DNA from: Acidimicrobiia bacterium
Lineage (GTDB): Bacteria > Actinomycetota > Acidimicrobiia > Acidimicrobiales > Ilumatobacteraceae
Length of the DNA stretch: 5,657 nucleotides
NCBI GenBank assembly: GCA_013815505.1
Contig: JACDGA010000131.1
Location: 1-5,657, forward strand
Direction: 5' to 3'
Below, piece by piece: positions 1 through 5,404 of the stretch. The position numbers and the translations under genes are program-made. How positions within the stretch are numbered: the first letter of the stretch is position 1; the number at the start of each line of letters is the position of its first letter. Below the pieces are notes generated by a model that did no database searches, was not told the DNA's origin, and was given only the letters and a program-made list of their open reading frames with translations.

Positions 1-1042
1 CGCAGAGGTTGCCGAGCGGATCATTGCCATGTTCGAGTCGCGAGGCAGGCGGATGCCGATGAACAACCTCCGCCAGGCAATGGTGCCCGTCGGTGCCACC
101 GTCATCGCCCAGACGATGGGTACGGCACCGGGCCTCATCTGCCCGGTGGGCGGTGACGGCACCAGCAGCGGCGGCGACGACGACGGCGGCGACGACGACG
201 ACGACGACAAGGTGATCTACGCCGTGCCCGGAGTGCCGTACGAGCTGCACGACATGGTGGAACGTGCCGTGCTGCCCGACCTCGCCCGCCGCGCCGGGCT
301 GGCGTCGGTGATCGCCAGTCGCGTGATCAAGACGTGGGGTGACAGCGAGAGCGGCATCAACGAGCGCCTCGACGACATCATCGCCGAGCTGGAGGGCGTC
401 GCCGGGCCGACACTCGCCTTCCTGGCCTCGGGTTGGGACGGGCTCAAGATTCGGCTGACGGTGCGGGCGACCGACGCCGAGACGGCGGAGGATCAGCTGG
501 GCACCTGGGAGCGCCGCGTCGTCGAGCGGCTCGGCTCGATCGTGTTCGGTCGCGACGACGAGACGATGGAATCCGTCGTGCTCGACCTGTTGCGCCGCAG
601 GGGCATGCGCCTCGCGCTTGCAGAGTCGGTGACGGGCGGTCTCGTCGCCGGACGGCTGACCGACGTCGCCGGCAGTAGCGACGTGCTCGTCGGCTCGATC
701 GTGTCGTATGCGAGCAGCGTCAAGCGCAACATGCTCGGCGTGCCCGAGGGGCCGGTCGTGTCGGCGGAGGCGGCGACGGCGATGGCCGACAACGTCCGTG
801 GCGTGCTCGGCGCCGACGTCGGACTTGCGCTCACGGGCGTCGCCGGCCCTGCGGAGCAGGACGGCTTGCCGCCCGGCACGCTGTGGGTCGGCGTGGCGAT
901 CGGCGACGAAGTCGAGTCGCACCTGGTGCGGCTGCCGGGCGACCGGCTGCGGATGCGTCAGTTCTCGGTGATCACGGCGCTCGACGCGCTGCGCCGTCGC
1001 CTCCTGACCATTCCCGAGCCAGTGCCGCCAACCGATCGATGA
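1..1042 (+). CDS. cinA: CinA-family protein (MoCF-like domain plus nicotinamide-nucleotide amidase domain), 5' partial
   Basis: The reading frame is open from base 2, so the gene starts outside the window; the ATG at 29 is internal. Residue numbers here count from that ATG (337 aa to the TGA at 1040-1042). The first part is the end of the MoCF/COG1058 domain: MPMNNLRQA (9-17), the GTAPG loop (31-35) and the YAVPGVPYE strand-turn (64-72). The C-terminal CinA/PncC domain runs from about 178 to 326, with AESVTGG (198-204; many relatives have Cys where this has Val), SYASSVKRNMLGV (226-238), LTGVAGP (268-274) and PPGTLWVGVA (281-290). The family's C-terminal domain deamidates nicotinamide mononucleotide in pyridine nucleotide salvage, and the N-terminal domain is linked to ADP-ribose pyrophosphatase activity. 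Roughly a hundred N-terminal residues are missing, judged from usual lengths near 400-430. Oddities are an acidic insert at 41-60 and a 3' end that overlaps the convergent gene. Function is known from the family, not proven here. Confidence 0.95.
   Translation, partial: AEVAERIIAMFESRGRRMPMNNLRQAMVPVGATVIAQTMGTAPGLICPVGGDGTSSGGDDDGGDDDDDDKVIYAVPGVPYELHDMVERAVLPDLARRAGLASVIASRVIKTWGDSESGINERLDDIIAELEGVAGPTLAFLASGWDGLKIRLTVRATDAETAEDQLGTWERRVVERLGSIVFGRDDETMESVVLDLLRRRGMRLALAESVTGGLVAGRLTDVAGSSDVLVGSIVSYASSVKRNMLGVPEGPVVSAEAATAMADNVRGVLGADVGLALTGVAGPAEQDGLPPGTLWVGVAIGDEVESHLVRLPGDRLRMRQFSVITALDALRRRLLTIPEPVPPTDR
149..208 (+). repeat. In-frame GGC/GAC triplet tract encoding a Gly/Asp insert in CinA
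   Basis: The stretch encodes about 20 residues of almost only Gly, Asp and Ser. From 170 on it is made solely of GGC and GAC codons: two GGC, three GAC, two GGC, six GAC. It sits between the GTAPGL loop and the conserved YAVPGVPYE segment, where other CinA proteins as I know them have only a few residues. It keeps the reading frame and is followed by Lys and then well-conserved sequence, so it looks like an expanded surface loop rather than a frameshift. Slippage of a triplet repeat is the simplest origin. Confidence 0.8.
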
Positions 1043-1640
1043 GGGCCGTCATCGGCGGCACGTGTCCGTCGCCTCGCCACTCTGCCCAACGCGGTCCGAG
1101 CCCTCGCGCCCGTGGCGGCAGCTCGAGCTGCACTCCACCGCCACGTGGCAGGTTCACCGGGTTGTCGTCGTGCAGACCGCGCAGGCCAGCGGGGATGCGG
1201 TCGAGATCGTCGATGATCTCGTAGTGGGGCATCGCCGGCTCGAGCAGGAGGCGCAACGCGCGCGCGAGTGGACGGTTCGTGCCACCGAGCAGCAGCGACG
1301 TGAACATGTTTTCGCGCCCGTATCCGTGCACGGTCACGACGACCTCGACGTGGTCGAGGAAGCGGTCGAGCAGTTCGGAGTCCGCTCGCCGCACGAGCGT
1401 CGAGGTGATGTGGTCGTCGGCGGGATGACAGACGACGTAGAGCGAGGCGCCGGACGACGCGGCCGCCTCGGTGGCGATGACGTCGGTCTGCTTCTCCAGC
1501 TCCCCGCCGTGGTACGCCATGAATCCGAACGTGCCGGCGAGCGAGCACTGCTCCACCACGCCGGGCTCGGCAAGTCGCTCGGCGAACGCACCCATCGGCG
1601 CCATCGTGCCAGCTCGTGCGATGTGTGGCCCGGTCCACAT
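972..1640 (-). CDS. Poly-gamma-glutamate hydrolase family protein (PghP/YmaC-like zinc peptidase fold)
   Basis: This 222-aa frame (ATG at 1640) matches the gamma-PGA hydrolase family (PF05908 type) in its motif order: MAYHGGELEKQTDVIA (41-56), VVTVHGYGREN (101-111), LLLGGTNRPLA (117-127) and GGGVQLELPPRAR (167-179). His44/Glu47, His105 and Glu173 are the likely metal-binding and catalytic residues, by analogy with zinc carboxypeptidase-like hydrolases. The best-studied members come from Bacillus phages and cut poly-gamma-glutamate capsule; the role of actinobacterial homologues is not known to me. No signal peptide or membrane segment is visible, so it is probably cytoplasmic. The start is uncertain: ATG at 1640 has only a weak GAG upstream, and ATGs at 1604 and 1595 (Met13, Met16) would still keep all conserved motifs. 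The tail overlaps the cinA 3' end by 71 bases, and the 5' end faces the tRNA 19 bases away. Confidence 0.85.
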   Translation of the reverse strand: MWTGPHIARAGTMAPMGAFAERLAEPGVVEQCSLAGTFGFMAYHGGELEKQTDVIATEAAASSGASLYVVCHPADDHITSTLVRRADSELLDRFLDHVEVVVTVHGYGRENMFTSLLLGGTNRPLARALRLLLEPAMPHYEIIDDLDRIPAGLRGLHDDNPVNLPRGGGVQLELPPRARGLGPRWAEWRGDGHVPPMTALIDRLAALAREWSGGDGAARRAP

Positions 1641-1645
1641 AGGCT
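1616..1645 (+). promoter_or_regulatory. Possible promoter of the tRNA-Arg gene
   Basis: TAGGCT at 1640-1645 fits the actinobacterial -10 pattern TAnnnT. GTGCGA at 1616-1621, 18 bases upstream, is a poor -35 (three of six matches to TTGACA). Initiation about 7 bases after the -10 would give a short leader of roughly 8 bases before the mature tRNA start at 1660. The site overlaps the upstream start codon of the divergent hydrolase gene. It is a pattern match only. Confidence 0.35.
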
Positions 1646-1659
1646 CGCACCGCCAGATT

Positions 1660-1732
1660 GCCTCCGTAGCTCAGGGGATAGAGCAGCGGCCTTCTAATCC
1701 GCAGCGCGCAGGTTCGAATCCTGCCGGAGGCG
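1660..1732 (+). tRNA. tRNA-Arg (anticodon TCT)
   Basis: A complete 73-base cloverleaf can be folded by eye. The acceptor stem is GCCTCCG/CGGAGGC (1660-1666 with 1725-1731), the D stem GCTC/GAGC has an 8-base loop, and the T stem GCAGG/CCTGC closes the loop TTCGAAT. The anticodon loop CTTCTAA (1691-1697) puts TCT at 1693-1695, which reads AGA and probably AGG. The anticodon stem GCGGC/TCCGC pairs in four of five positions, with a C-T mismatch at 31-39 next to the loop. The discriminator base is G at 1732. The 3' CCA is not encoded in full (GCCG follows), so it would be added after transcription, as is usual in actinobacteria. Confidence 0.95.
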
Positions 1733-1741
1733 CCGTAGCCT
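1713..1741 (+). promoter_or_regulatory. Possible carD promoter overlapping the tRNA 3' end
   Basis: TAGCCT at 1736-1741 fits TAnnnT. TTCGAA (1713-1718), which is also the T-loop of the tRNA, lies exactly 17 bases upstream as a weak -35. A transcript from about 1748 would have a 31-base leader before the carD GTG. Only 46 bases separate the tRNA from carD, so read-through from the tRNA is the alternative. Confidence 0.3.
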
Positions 1742-1778
1742 GGTCTGTTGGCCGCGTGAGCTCGTCGAAGGGTCCGGA

Positions 1779-2309
1779 GTGAAGTTCAAGAAGGGCGAAA
1801 CCGTCATCTATCCCCAGCACGGAGCATGTGTCGTGAAGGGCATCAAGAAGATGGAGGCATTCGGGGAGACGCGCGAGTACCTGATGCTCGAGACCGTCAT
1901 CAACGAGATGCTGCTGAGCGTGCCGATCGACAACACCGAGCAGGTCGGCGTGCGTCCTCCCGTCTCGGCGGACGAGCTCGAAGACCTCGTGTCCGTGCTG
2001 GCCAAGCCCGATCCCCGCGTGCCCTCCAACTGGAGCCGGCGGTTCAAGAACCACCAGGAGAAGCTCAAGAGTGGCGATGTGTACCAGGTGGCCGAGGTGG
2101 TGCGGAACCTCGCCGCTCGCAATCGTGACGCCTCGCTGTCGGCCGCCGAGCGCACGATGTACGAGCGCGCCAGGGTCAACCTGATCTCGGAGATCGCGCC
2201 GGCACTGAAGGTTTCGTCGGAGGCGGCAGAGGACTACCTCGACGAGGCGTTGGCACAGGGCGTGCTCAAGGACGAGACGGCGGAGCCTCCCAAGCGGAAG
2301 CGCCGCTGA
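1779..2309 (+). CDS. carD: CarD/CdnL-family RNA polymerase-binding transcription regulator
   Basis: The 176-aa product aligns along its length with mycobacterial CarD. The N-terminal Tudor-like RNAP-interaction domain (about 1-55) includes MKFKKGETVIYPQHGA and EYLMLE. The C-terminal helical DNA-binding domain (about 62-160) includes SNWSRRFK (83-90), SGDVYQVAEVVRNL (98-111) and LSAAERTMYERAR (120-132). Trp85, the residue that wedges into the minor groove at the upstream edge of the transcription bubble, is at the same number as in M. tuberculosis. In the family CarD binds the RNAP beta subunit and stabilises open complexes, including at rRNA promoters. The GTG start at 1779 is set by GAAGGG at 1767-1772 (6-base spacing) and by homology. 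A basic tail (PPKRKRR) ends the protein. An eight-codon frame (GTG 1756 to TGA 1782) overlaps the start as GTGA, but it lacks its own ribosome binding site. Confidence 0.96.
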   Translation: MKFKKGETVIYPQHGACVVKGIKKMEAFGETREYLMLETVINEMLLSVPIDNTEQVGVRPPVSADELEDLVSVLAKPDPRVPSNWSRRFKNHQEKLKSGDVYQVAEVVRNLAARNRDASLSAAERTMYERARVNLISEIAPALKVSSEAAEDYLDEALAQGVLKDETAEPPKRKRR

Positions 2310-2355
2310 TCGCCCGCCGGCCCTCATCCCGTGCGAGCGAGAGCGCGCGCGGCAG

Positions 2356-2361
2356 TACTGT
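2356..2361 (+). promoter_or_regulatory. -10 element for a leaderless STAS-gene transcript
   Basis: TACTGT fits TAnnnT, and exactly 7 bases (CTCCCCC) separate it from the ATG at 2369. Transcription would therefore begin at or within a base of the start codon. No Shine-Dalgarno sequence precedes the ATG, which agrees with leaderless translation, common in actinobacteria. No good -35 is visible in the GC-rich stretch upstream. Confidence 0.5.
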
Positions 2362-2368
2362 CTCCCCC

Positions 2369-2674
2369 ATGCAGGTCTCGGTCGCTGTCGCCGACGACGG
2401 CACCATCACAGTCAGTGGTGAGCTCGACGGGTTCAGTGCACCGCAACTCGCCGGGCCGCTCGAAGAGCGCATCGCCACACCGTCGGAAACCGTCGTCGTC
2501 GATCTGTCGGCAGTCACGTTCATCGATTCGTCGGCGTTGCAGATCCTGCTCGAGTACCACCGCCGCTTCGACGAGGGTGGCGGGCGGCTCGAGGTGTCGG
2601 CTCCCAGCCCCGCCGTGCGACGGCTCTTCGAGATATCGGGGCTCGACGACCACTTCCACGTCGCCGGCGTGTAG
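2369..2674 (+). CDS. STAS-domain anti-sigma factor antagonist (RsbV/SpoIIAA-like)
   Basis: The whole 101-aa product is one STAS domain of normal length for the family. It shows the ITVSGELDGFSAPQL opening (13-27), the VVVDLSAVTFIDSSALQIL core (42-60), GGGRLEVSAPSPAVRRLFEISGL near the end (70-92, given here as a landmark) and a short C-terminal tail. In SpoIIAA the second serine of DSS is the one phosphorylated by the partner kinase; here that is Ser55. The following residue is Ala rather than the more usual Gly. In the unphosphorylated form such proteins bind an RsbW-like kinase and free the sigma factor. The partner kinases are probably the two ATPases at 4876 and 5419, and the phosphatase at 3663-4790 probably reverses the phosphorylation. 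It has no Shine-Dalgarno and is likely leaderless. Its stop lies 17 bases from the stop of the convergent membrane-protein gene, and no clear terminator is visible between them. Confidence 0.92.
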   Translation: MQVSVAVADDGTITVSGELDGFSAPQLAGPLEERIATPSETVVVDLSAVTFIDSSALQILLEYHRRFDEGGGRLEVSAPSPAVRRLFEISGLDDHFHVAGV

Positions 2675-2691
2675 CTCACCGACTGGCCCGC

Positions 2692-3666
2692 TCAGCGCAC
2701 GAGGTCGTCGTTGCTCGCCACGAGCCCGCCGACGGCGATCGCGTAGCCGACGCGCGGGTTGCGCTGTACTCGCTGCACGTCGAGCAGCAGTGCCCGCCGG
2801 TCGCCGTCGGTGAGGTCGTCGTCGTCCTTGAGGATGCTGCGCGGCACGAGACCCCTGGCTCGGACGGCGTTGAGCTCGAGCGACAGCAGCAGCACGCGGA
2901 ACACGAGATGGAAGAACGCAAGCAGGCCGATGATGGCAGCGAGTGCGCCGTAGGCGTCCGACGAGCCGGTCAGCTGTTGGGCAAGGACGACACCCAGCTG
3001 TTGCAGCACGTGGATGACGACGCCGGCGAGGATGGAGCCGGGAAGGACCTCGCGCAACGTGGGGCGGTGCGCGAGCAACAACATCTGCACGCCGACGATG
3101 GCGAGGATGTTGGCGAGCACGCTGGCGACGATGCCGACGAGGGGTCCGACGGGACCGAGGTCGAGCGCCGCAGGGAGGCTGGCGAGCACGGTCGACCCGA
3201 TGATCCCACCACCGAACACCCCGAGGACGAGGACCCCTCTGATCCTGCTCGACAGTCCGCCGGGTCGGGCGTGCAGCGGCACGTCCCACAGTTCGTTCAG
3301 GGCGAACTGCAGCGCGTCGATCAGCCGCAGTCCTCCCACGATGGCGAGCACGATCCCGACGACGAGCGCGACGATGTTGCCGGTCAGCGCGTCCGTCGAG
3401 CCGATCTGCGAGCCGATGACCGGGATGTTGCTGATGACCGAGTCCTTGATGTCGGCGAGCAGCTCCGGGTTGTCCTCCAGTACGAGACCCAGAATCGTGG
3501 TGAAGGCGAGCATGAGCGGGAAGATGCTGAAGAACGCGAAGTATGACGCGTTCGCCGCGAGGCGAGCGCCCTGGTGCTCGTTGAACCGCGTGTAGACAGC
3601 GATCGGCAGCGCCGTCCAGCGGTGCCGCCGCTGCAGCCGGTCGAGCCGGACGAGGAGTGCTCTCAC
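2692..3666 (-). CDS. YihY/virulence factor BrkB family inner-membrane protein
   Basis: The 324-aa product has the family's layout. A basic cytoplasmic start with the FNEHQGARLAANASYFAFF segment (28-46) is followed by about six hydrophobic segments near residues 39-63, 97-117, 144-166, 172-198, 208-231 and 240-264. The tail (265-324) is charged and includes KDDDD. Landmarks are FFSIFPLMLAF (45-55) and ALNELWDVP (122-130). Members are integral membrane proteins once mislabelled as ribonuclease BN; their molecular role is poorly defined. The GTG at 3666 is preferred because it overlaps the TGA of the upstream phosphatase gene as GTGA and keeps all conserved sequence. A longer frame from 3786 would add 40 Arg/Pro-rich residues that are only the shadow of the phosphatase gene. 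No Shine-Dalgarno precedes the GTG, so translation is probably coupled to the phosphatase. Confidence 0.9.
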   Translation of the reverse strand: MRALLVRLDRLQRRHRWTALPIAVYTRFNEHQGARLAANASYFAFFSIFPLMLAFTTILGLVLEDNPELLADIKDSVISNIPVIGSQIGSTDALTGNIVALVVGIVLAIVGGLRLIDALQFALNELWDVPLHARPGGLSSRIRGVLVLGVFGGGIIGSTVLASLPAALDLGPVGPLVGIVASVLANILAIVGVQMLLLAHRPTLREVLPGSILAGVVIHVLQQLGVVLAQQLTGSSDAYGALAAIIGLLAFFHLVFRVLLLSLELNAVRARGLVPRSILKDDDDLTDGDRRALLLDVQRVQRNPRVGYAIAVGGLVASNDDLVR

Positions 3667-4790
3667 CGGGCGGCGGCGTGAGGGCAGAGGATCACGAGGA
3701 CGGCGGTGTCGTCGCCGAATGGCTCGCCGTCGCCGGCGCTGGTGTGGAGGATGTCGTCGACGATCTCCTTGGCCGAGGGGTGCCAACGAGCGAGTGCCGC
3801 CAGCTCGTCGTCGCTCAGGCGTGGCGTGGACGCGTCGGTGACGCCGTCGGTGTAGAAGATGAACGCACTGCCCGGCGTTAGGAGCGTGGTGTTGACGGGC
3901 AGGTCGACGTGGTCCACCGTGCCGAGTAGCGACCCTCCGGCCCCGTCGTAGACGGCGGGTGCGCCGTCACGCACCAGCAACGGCAGGGGATGACCGGCGA
4001 GGCTGTAGCGCACCTCGATGCCTCGATCGGTGGTGGTGGCGATGCCGAACGCCGCTGTGCAGGACCGCTGGCTCTCGGACCGCGACAGCGCCTCGCGCAG
4101 CCACGACAGTGCGGTGGCGGGAGAGTCGGTGTGCAACGCCGCAGCTCGCAGCGTGTGGCGGGCCATGGCCGTGTCGTTGGCCGGACCGAGACCGTGGCCC
4201 TGAACGTCGCCGACGAAGAACGCCACGGCACCGTCGCCGAGGTCCATGACGTCGTAGAAGTCGCCCCCGGCGATCGGCGAGCCGCTCGCCAACCGGCATC
4301 TCGCGTCGATATCGATGCCATCGAGCGGGGGCAGGTCGGGTGGGCGCAGGCTGAGGCGAAACGCTCGCAAGGTGGCCGCCATCTCTCGGTGGGTGTCGGC
4401 GCGATGGGTGACGTCGATGATCGAAGTGACGACGTAGTCGCTGCCGTTGGGTGCCCCCGCCACTCGGTGCGTGTCGATCTCCACCCAACGGACGATGTCG
4501 TCGCCGTCGCACGCCGTCACCCCGACGACGGATTCGGCGTGGATCCTGCCGGCGGTCACCACCGCGTACGGGGGGAGCGAGCCGAGATCGAGCGGCGTGC
4601 CGTCGGCGTGGCAGAGCCGACCCGGATTCATGAGCGCTCGCTGACCGATGAGCTCGCTCTTCGGCATGCCGAGCAGCGCGGTCGCCGCTTCGTTGCACCA
4701 GACGATTGTTCCTGTGTCGTCTTGGACGACGGCACCGTGACGCGTCGCCTCTGCCAACCCGGCGATGGCACCGGCCACCTGCGCGTCCAT
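3663..4790 (-). CDS. PAS-SpoIIE (PP2C-type) serine phosphatase, RsbU/RsbP-like
   Basis: The product is 375 aa from ATG 4790. A PAS domain occupies about 8-130 (AVVQDDTGTIVWCNEAATALLG at 20-41 as landmark, PYAVVTAGRIHAESVVG, then VVTSIIDVTHR). A short linker with LRAFRLSLRPPDLP follows, then a SpoIIE/PP2C domain at about 160-370. Its metal-binding motifs look intact: GGDFYDV (175-181), GDVQGHG (194-200), AGHPLP (265-270), FYTDGVTDA (312-320) and GDDTAVLVI (359-367). Such enzymes dephosphorylate the STAS antagonist, so that it can sequester the anti-sigma kinase; the PAS domain would supply the signal. No membrane segment is visible. It shares a GTGA overlap with the downstream membrane protein gene and is divergent from the kinase at 4876. 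The start is not certain: TTG codons at 4799 and 4796 are in frame, and no Shine-Dalgarno supports any of the choices. ATG is preferred. Confidence 0.93.
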   Translation of the reverse strand: MDAQVAGAIAGLAEATRHGAVVQDDTGTIVWCNEAATALLGMPKSELIGQRALMNPGRLCHADGTPLDLGSLPPYAVVTAGRIHAESVVGVTACDGDDIVRWVEIDTHRVAGAPNGSDYVVTSIIDVTHRADTHREMAATLRAFRLSLRPPDLPPLDGIDIDARCRLASGSPIAGGDFYDVMDLGDGAVAFFVGDVQGHGLGPANDTAMARHTLRAAALHTDSPATALSWLREALSRSESQRSCTAAFGIATTTDRGIEVRYSLAGHPLPLLVRDGAPAVYDGAGGSLLGTVDHVDLPVNTTLLTPGSAFIFYTDGVTDASTPRLSDDELAALARWHPSAKEIVDDILHTSAGDGEPFGDDTAVLVILCPHAAAR

Positions 4791-4839
4791 GTGCAACAAG
4801 TAGCAGATCGGGGAGGTGCGGGCGAACGTCGTCCCACCC

Positions 4840-4865
4840 GTTTGCGCTCGATGTCGTGCGGGTAC
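4840..4865 (+). promoter_or_regulatory. SigF/SigB-type promoter (GTTT-N16-GGGTAC)
   Basis: GTTT at 4840-4843 and GGGTAC at 4860-4865 are separated by 16 bases. The known actinobacterial SigF/SigB-family consensus is GTTT, a 14-17 base spacer, then GGGTAT or GGGTAC, so both boxes match. Initiation about 7 bases after the -10 would fall near 4872, almost on the GTG at 4876. I found no other GGGTA site in the window with GTTT at the right distance. The element lies in the 85-base region between the divergent phosphatase and kinase genes. Confidence 0.65.
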
Positions 4866-4875
4866 ACGTCTGGAC

Positions 4876-5322
4876 GTGTCTGGATCGTCGTCGGCGCGCG
4901 CTGCGGAATCGGCTCATCGGGCGCGTCTCGGACTCGACGTCACGTACCCCTCCGACGTCCGCTACCTGCACTCGGCCCGGTCGGCGGCGGCGTCGGCCAC
5001 GGGTTCGCTGTCGCTCACGGCGGATACGTCGATGGACTTGGCGCTGCTCGTCGACGAGCTCGTCGCCAACGCGATGTGCCACGGCGCTGGCGAGCAGGTC
5101 CGCCTCGAGGTGTGGGCCGACGCCGGCGACGTCGTCGTTCGTGCGTCGAACGAGGTCGGCGCGTCGTCGCTGCAACCTGTCGAGACATGGCGGCTGCCCG
5201 GTGCCGACGCCGAGTCAGGACGCGGGCTCGGCATCATCCGCCGTCTCTGCCCTTCCATCGAGGTGTCGAATCTCGACGGATGGGTGTCGATCGAGTGTCG
5301 CCTACAGGTCCGCGACGCGTGA
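4876..5322 (+). CDS. RsbW/SpoIIAB-like anti-sigma factor ATPase (HATPase_c_2), first of a tandem pair
   Basis: This 148-aa protein has a GHKL-type ATP-binding fold. The N-box is DELVANAMCHG (60-70) with Glu61 and Asn65, and the G-box is SGRGLGIIRRL (114-124). Between them the usual D-x-G-x-G of the second ATP motif is replaced by SNEVG (91-95), so ATP binding or kinase activity may be altered. In the family these proteins bind a sigma factor and phosphorylate a STAS antagonist. The GTG at 4876 is chosen over GTG 4816: the longer form would run across the promoter and begin 25 bases from the divergent start. From this GTG, the P-x-D-x-R-Y-L motif (25-31) and Glu61 fall at the same residue numbers as in the next gene. 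There is no Shine-Dalgarno, and initiation is probably nearly leaderless. It could also regulate something other than a sigma factor. Confidence 0.85.
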   Translation: MSGSSSARAAESAHRARLGLDVTYPSDVRYLHSARSAAASATGSLSLTADTSMDLALLVDELVANAMCHGAGEQVRLEVWADAGDVVVRASNEVGASSLQPVETWRLPGADAESGRGLGIIRRLCPSIEVSNLDGWVSIECRLQVRDA

Positions 5323-5341
5323 CCGGCCGAGTCGCGTGCGG
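5310..5341 (+). other. Imperfect stem-loop at the end of the first kinase gene
   Basis: CCGCGACGCG (5310-5319) can pair with CGCGTGCGG (5333-5341), leaving G5314 bulged and a 13-base loop that holds the TGA stop. No T-run follows, so it is not a standard intrinsic terminator. Chance pairing is quite possible in such GC-rich sequence. Confidence 0.25.
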
Positions 5342-5349
5342 CACGTGCC
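5340..5349. repeat. 10-base perfect palindrome GGCACGTGCC
   Basis: This is a perfect inverted repeat without spacer, in the 82-base stretch between the first kinase stop and the mini-ORF. It could be an operator half-site pair for a dimeric regulator, but it is short and isolated. The rest of that stretch shows no convincing promoter; GGGTGG at 5355-5360 has no GTTT upstream. Confidence 0.25.
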
Positions 5350-5392
5350 ATCATCGGGTGGTGTGTCCGGCGATCAGCCGGGGTCACCTGAC

Positions 5393-5397
5393 AGGAG
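5393..5397 (+). promoter_or_regulatory. Strong Shine-Dalgarno AGGAG of the mini-ORF
   Basis: AGGAG lies 7 bases before ATG 5405, the ideal spacing. It is 21 bases from GTG 5419, too far to serve the kinase gene directly. It is the clearest ribosome binding site in the window. Confidence 0.65.
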
Positions 5398-5404
5398 CGT
5401 GAAC

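Noticed and set aside
118..123. GGGTAC as a second SigF-type -10
   Set aside because: It lies inside the conserved MGTAPG codons of cinA and has no GTTT at the right distance upstream.
191..211. Asp-run followed by Lys resembling an enterokinase recognition site or an engineered tag
   Set aside because: It arises from a GAC repeat followed by the conserved strand of CinA. The flanks are natural, and no cloning sequence is present.
1690..1698. Mismatch C-T at positions 31-39 of the tRNA as a sign of a pseudogene
   Set aside because: All other stems pair perfectly, and a mismatch next to the anticodon loop is tolerated in many tRNAs.
1660..1732. tRNA gene as an integration site for a mobile element carrying the phage-type hydrolase
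   Set aside because: I see no second copy of the tRNA 3' end, no integrase and no direct repeats in the window, and the hydrolase lies on the 5' side of the tRNA.
2675..2691. Terminator between the convergent STAS and membrane-protein genes
   Set aside because: The 17 bases contain no stable hairpin or T-run on either strand.
4816..4875. Extended start of the first kinase gene at GTG 4816
   Set aside because: GGGGAGG abuts the GTG with no spacing. The added residues are unlike the family, and the frame would cover the SigF-type promoter and crowd the divergent gene.
3990..5402. Long plus-strand open frame of 470 codons across the phosphatase gene
   Set aside because: It is Arg/Gly/Val-rich with no recognisable domain and is antisense to an intact PAS-SpoIIE gene, so it is a GC-rich shadow frame. 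The same holds for the minus-strand 402-codon frame at 3967-5175 and the 321-codon frame at 2324-3289.
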